The position numbers and the translations under genes were made by a program. This document shows, piece by piece, positions 63,001-64,000 of a DNA stretch of 64,000 nt. The stretch covers positions 824,890 through 888,889 of the forward strand of contig DDPF01000012.1 of NCBI GenBank assembly GCA_002342065.1. Direction: 5' to 3'. Origin of the DNA: Bacteroidetes bacterium UBA2475 (GTDB taxonomy: Bacteria; Bacteroidota; Bacteroidia; B-17B0; Aurantibacillaceae). Below the pieces are notes generated by a model. The model was not told the origin of the DNA and searched no databases. It worked only from the letters and a program-made list of their open reading frames with translations. Numbering within the stretch: position 1 is the stretch's first letter; each line of letters starts with the position of its first letter.

Positions 63001-64000
63001 CCGACCATGTTCCTACTCCACTTGTTGGTGTATTTCCTGCAAGTGTTGTTGTTGGGTTTTGAATACAAAGTGTTTGATTTGGTCCCGCTAATGCAATACT
63101 TGGTGCAGGATCTACAATGATCGTCATTGTTGCACTGGTTAAAGGACACGCTCCGCTATTTGTAATACTCCATTGCAATACATTTGTACCCAAGCCCACA
63201 GCCGTTAGTGTTGTTGTTGGGCTATTTACGCTGGTAATATTTGCTGAACCGGAGATCACCGACCAGGTTCCCACTCCGCTTGTTGGAGTATTCCCAGCTA
63301 AAGTTGTTGTTGGATTTAAGATACAAAGCGTTTGATTTGGTCCCGCTAATGCAATACTTGGTGCAGGATCTACAATGATCGTCATTGTTGCACTGGTTAA
63401 AGGACACGTTCCGTTATTTGTAATACTCCATTGCAATACATTTGTACCCAAGCCCACAGCCGTTAGTGTTGTTGTTGGGCTATTTACGCTGGTAATATTT
63501 GCTGAACCGGAGATCACCGACCAGGTTCCCACTCCACTTGTTGGAGTATTCCCAGCTAAAGTTGTGGTTGGATTTAAAATACATAAGGTTTGATTTGGTC
63601 CTGCTAAAGCGATGCTTGGCGCCGGGTCTACAATGATAGTCATAGTGGCACTTGTCAACGGGCAAGCTCCACCATTCGTAATACTCCATTGCAGCACATT
63701 TGTACCCAAGCCCACGGCCGTTAGAGTAGTTGAGGGATTATTTGGATTAGAGATTGTTGCACTACCACTTATTACGCTCCAGGTTCCTATACCGCTTGTT
63801 GGCGTGTTTCCGGCGAGAGTTGTAGTTGGGTTTAAAATACATAAGGTTTGATTTGGTCCGGCTAAAGCAATACTTGGCGCTGGATCCACAACAATAGTTA
63901 CTGTAGAAACAGTTTGAGGACAAGCCCCATTATTGGTGATACTCCATTGCAATACATTTGTGCCAAGGGCAACTGCTGTTAAAGTAGTTGTAGGATTATT
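57023..64000 (-). CDS. Giant repetitive T9SS type B adhesin, N-terminus beyond the window
   Basis: 2325 codons are visible and the frame stays open through the right edge, so the start lies outside. It has 26 full copies of an Ig-like repeat of about 86 residues, plus part of another. The repeat pattern is AGPNQTLC, then TTTLAGNTPTSGVGTWSVI, GxxTITSP, LGTNVLQWTITNGxC and I-VDPAP. Most units hold two cysteines (in QTLC and NGxC), suggesting a disulfide per module. The last about 85 residues (LPNGLSPNGDGVNDNFEVP, IKIVNRWGNLVYENANYNN, AEDTYFYVLKLDD) are the gliding-motility-associated C-terminal (CHU_C) type B sorting domain. It is expected on the cell surface as a long filament, with PorP/SprF and the PD40/SPOR protein as coupled partners. 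Confidence 0.9.
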   Translation of the reverse strand, partial: NNPTTTLTAVALGTNVLQWSITNNGACPQTVSTVTIVVDPAPSIALAGPNQTLCILNPTTTLAGNTPTSGIGTWSVISGSATISNPNNPSTTLTAVGLGTNVLQWSITNGGACPLTSATMTIIVDPAPSIALAGPNQTLCILNPTTTLAGNTPTSGVGTWSVISGSANITSVNSPTTTLTAVGLGTNVLQWSITNNGTCPLTSATMTIIVDPAPSIALAGPNQTLCILNPTTTLAGNTPTSGVGTWSVISGSANITSVNSPTTTLTAVGLGTNVLQWSITNSGACPLTSATMTIIVDPAPSIALAGPNQTLCIQNPTTTLAGNTPTSGVGTWSVISGTATISNPNNPTTTLTAVGLGTNVLQWSITNNGACPLTSATMTIIVDPAPSVATAGSNQTVCISSPTTTLAGNTPTTGAGTWSVISGSGSITSPNNPSTTVTGLGLGINVLQWSIANGVCATTSATMSIQVDNVPTTASAGPSQTLCIANPSLTMAGNIPAVGTGSWTVIFGSPTITTPTLGTTTATNLSLGQNIFLWTISNGVCNSSQSSVIITIDPLPSAAFAGSNQTVCITSPSVNLNGNNPAVGTGTWSVASGSGTITAPNSPTTTAINLGLGTNVLQWSIGTVGCAPTISTLSVLVQQVPTIANAGPNQTLCINNPTTTLNANNPTVGIGTWSLIAGSGTITNSLSPVSSVTALTTGTNVLQWTITNGVCAPSISTMSIQVDGNTIFASAGPNQTLCAASPSTTLAGNTPTVGVGTWVVLVGTGSITTPTLSNSTVTGLGTGTNILQWTIINGVCSFNSSVVYMYVVPSPGVPNAGASQTLCINSPTTTISANTPSLGTASWSVVSGSANIVTPTTNTSNVLSIGLGNNILAWTMTYSVCSLTSTLNLHVDNIPSIPVAGPNQTLCITSPTTVLAANTPTSGAGTWSLMSGTGTITTPTLATSTVTGLGLGVNVLQWTINGGGCGTSSSTMSIQVDNVPTTAVAGPNQTICIANPTTALTGNPPVTGIGTWSVILGSGTITSPNLGNSTITGLGLGMNVLEWTITNGACSSTSSLSIQVDNVPTVSSAGPSQSICISSPTTVLAGNTALVGMGTWSVIAGSGSVTTPTLETSNVTALGLGLNVLEWTIVNGVCGSSTSTMSIQIDPVPTVATAGPNQTLCISSPSTTLAGNSATVGIGTWSVVSGSGAITNTLLANSTITNVALGLNILEWSITSGACGVTTSTMSIQVDNIPTVSSAGPNQTLCISSPITVLAGNTALVGMGTWSVIVGSGSVATPTLETSNVTGLAVGLNVLQWTIANGFCGSSTSTMSIQVDQAPTTATASPNQTICITTNSTTVIGNVPTVGTGIWTLVSGSGTITSASSATTTLINLGAGTNVFEWTITNGSCAPSVSSVTITVDPAPTIAAAGPNQTICISSPVATMAGNIPAIGTGSWTVVSGSGTITSTTLANTGITNLGLGVNVFAWTITNNCSSSTSTVSITVDQVPTTASASANQTICIGSPTATIIGNAPTVGTGTWTLVSGSATLTSPGTAVTTVTNLALGNNIFEWTITNGVCAASIASVQITVDPLPTIAAAGPNQTICIGSPVATMGANNAALGTGSWSVVSGSGTITSINSETTTITNLGVGNNVFAWTIFSGCGSSTSNVTITVDQVPTTAVAAADQTICIGSPTATINGNVPTTGVGGWTLISGTGTITSPTSAITTVTALGLGVNVFEWAITNGVCAPSTSSVQITVDPPSTIAAAGPNQTVCVTTGVTMAANNAAVGTGSWSVVSGSGTITSVNLETTTISNLAIGNNVFAWTIFSNCGSSTSNVTITVQQAPTTASASPSQTLCFSTPSTTISGNAPAVGTGTWTLVSGSGTIISPGTAVTTVTNLSVGINIFEWTISNGVCAPSTASVQITVEPMPTLPLAGPNQTVCNGSPVTMAANAPVIGAGSWSVVSGSGTITTPTLAGTGITALGVGTNVFAWTISHVCSSATSTISITVDQSPSAALAGPDQNLCAATSVNLNGNNPSVGTGVWTVIAGGSSVSSPNLNNSPVTGLTTGTNVLVWTVTNGSCPASSDTVRIVIDAMPTTANAGADQTSCSTSTMLSGNTPLVGTGFWSVIGGSSSVTTPTLNTSAVTALSTPTNALMWTITNGICPASTDIVVINVLPPTTPAFAGNDVTIFVNQINLNANNPSTGSGVWTIINGAGNIMNPTSFNTSVNTIKPGVNTFVWTITDVCGTTTDDINVTLIDIELPNGLSPNGDGVNDNFEVPYIGSYINVEIKIVNRWGNLVYENANYNNNWNGVNQSGNPLAEDTYFYVLKLDDLVKTGYITIKR
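62860..64000. repeat. Near-identical 258-bp tandem repeats in the adhesin gene
   Basis: Units recur at exactly 258 bp (86 codons). For example, the block starting TTGGTGCAGGATCTACAATG at 63100 returns at 63358. The stretches 63100-63320 and 63358-63578 differ at only a few bases. Toward lower coordinates the units diverge steadily, so the duplicated end is N-terminal. Confidence 0.85.

Noticed and set aside
57381..63851. Many long plus-strand open frames with similar sequences opposite the adhesin
   Set aside because: They recur with the 258-bp period of the minus-strand protein repeat and start at arbitrary places, so they are antisense shadows.
57023..64000. Regularly spaced repeats resembling a CRISPR-like array
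   Set aside because: The period is 258 bp, the whole unit is conserved, and the frame is open throughout on the minus strand; there are no short repeats with unique spacers and no cas genes.
1..64000. tRNA, rRNA, riboswitches, prophage or intact IS elements
   Set aside because: I read the intergenic gaps on both strands and saw no cloverleaf with a T-loop GTTCRA box, no rRNA-like sequence, no transposase and no phage genes.

Overview
The window is an AT-rich chromosomal stretch from a Bacteroidota bacterium, probably a gliding or surface-living Flavobacteriia/Crocinitomicaceae-like lineage (inference). The main evidence is: type IX secretion (T9SS) type A C-terminal sorting domains on several secreted proteins; a type B (gliding-motility C-terminal) giant adhesin next to a PorP/SprF protein; a MurF-Alr fusion; a DUF4175-like protein; TAnnTTTG-type promoter elements; and starts without Shine-Dalgarno sequences. 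I saw no rRNA, tRNA, CRISPR array, prophage or intact insertion sequence.

Layout. 1-2.9 kb: a tandem UspA stress protein (cut by the left edge), a RidA-family deaminase and a CstB-like persulfide dioxygenase-sulfurtransferase. 2.9-13.2 kb: an arylsulfotransferase-like protein, then two tightly packed plus-strand operons (PAP2 phosphatase, PD40 protein, GNAT, membrane protein; amino-acid permease, SDR, outer-membrane barrel, DoxX), then a Tat-signal class V aminotransferase paired with a signal-bearing RidA. 13.4-22 kb: a LamG/T9SS protein, a LytTR response regulator with a TPR histidine kinase, MurF-Alr and thymidine kinase. 22-25.2 kb: a conserved hypothetical protein, an M28 peptidase, NadD and a metzincin without a signal peptide. 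25.2-29.5 kb: four secreted surface proteins. 29.6-38.4 kb: PabB, a lipoprotein, a TPR protein, an outer-membrane-like protein whose frame has no standard start, an RsbW-like ATPase and the DUF4175-like protein.

38.5-64 kb is entirely minus strand. It holds a T9SS protein; a GH16-AlgI-AlgJ polysaccharide O-acetylation cluster coupled by TAATG junctions; a propeller protein and a GH3-family ligase; a propeller/SpoIIE phosphatase; a secreted protein; and a three-gene coupled cassette. The cassette is a giant adhesin of at least 26 repeats (N-terminus beyond the right edge), a PorP/SprF protein, and a 1398-residue PD40/PKD protein ending in two SPOR-like domains.

Functionally the window is dominated by cell-surface construction: T9SS cargo and its outer-membrane partners, acetylated polysaccharide, and envelope signalling. 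The least ordinary signals are the adhesin/PorP/PD40-SPOR cassette, two genes whose signal peptides lie upstream of any ATG/GTG/TTG, promoter-like boxes 4-6 nt from start codons, a vestigial alr 3' end at 13.4 kb, and an eroded AraC regulator at 18.8 kb.
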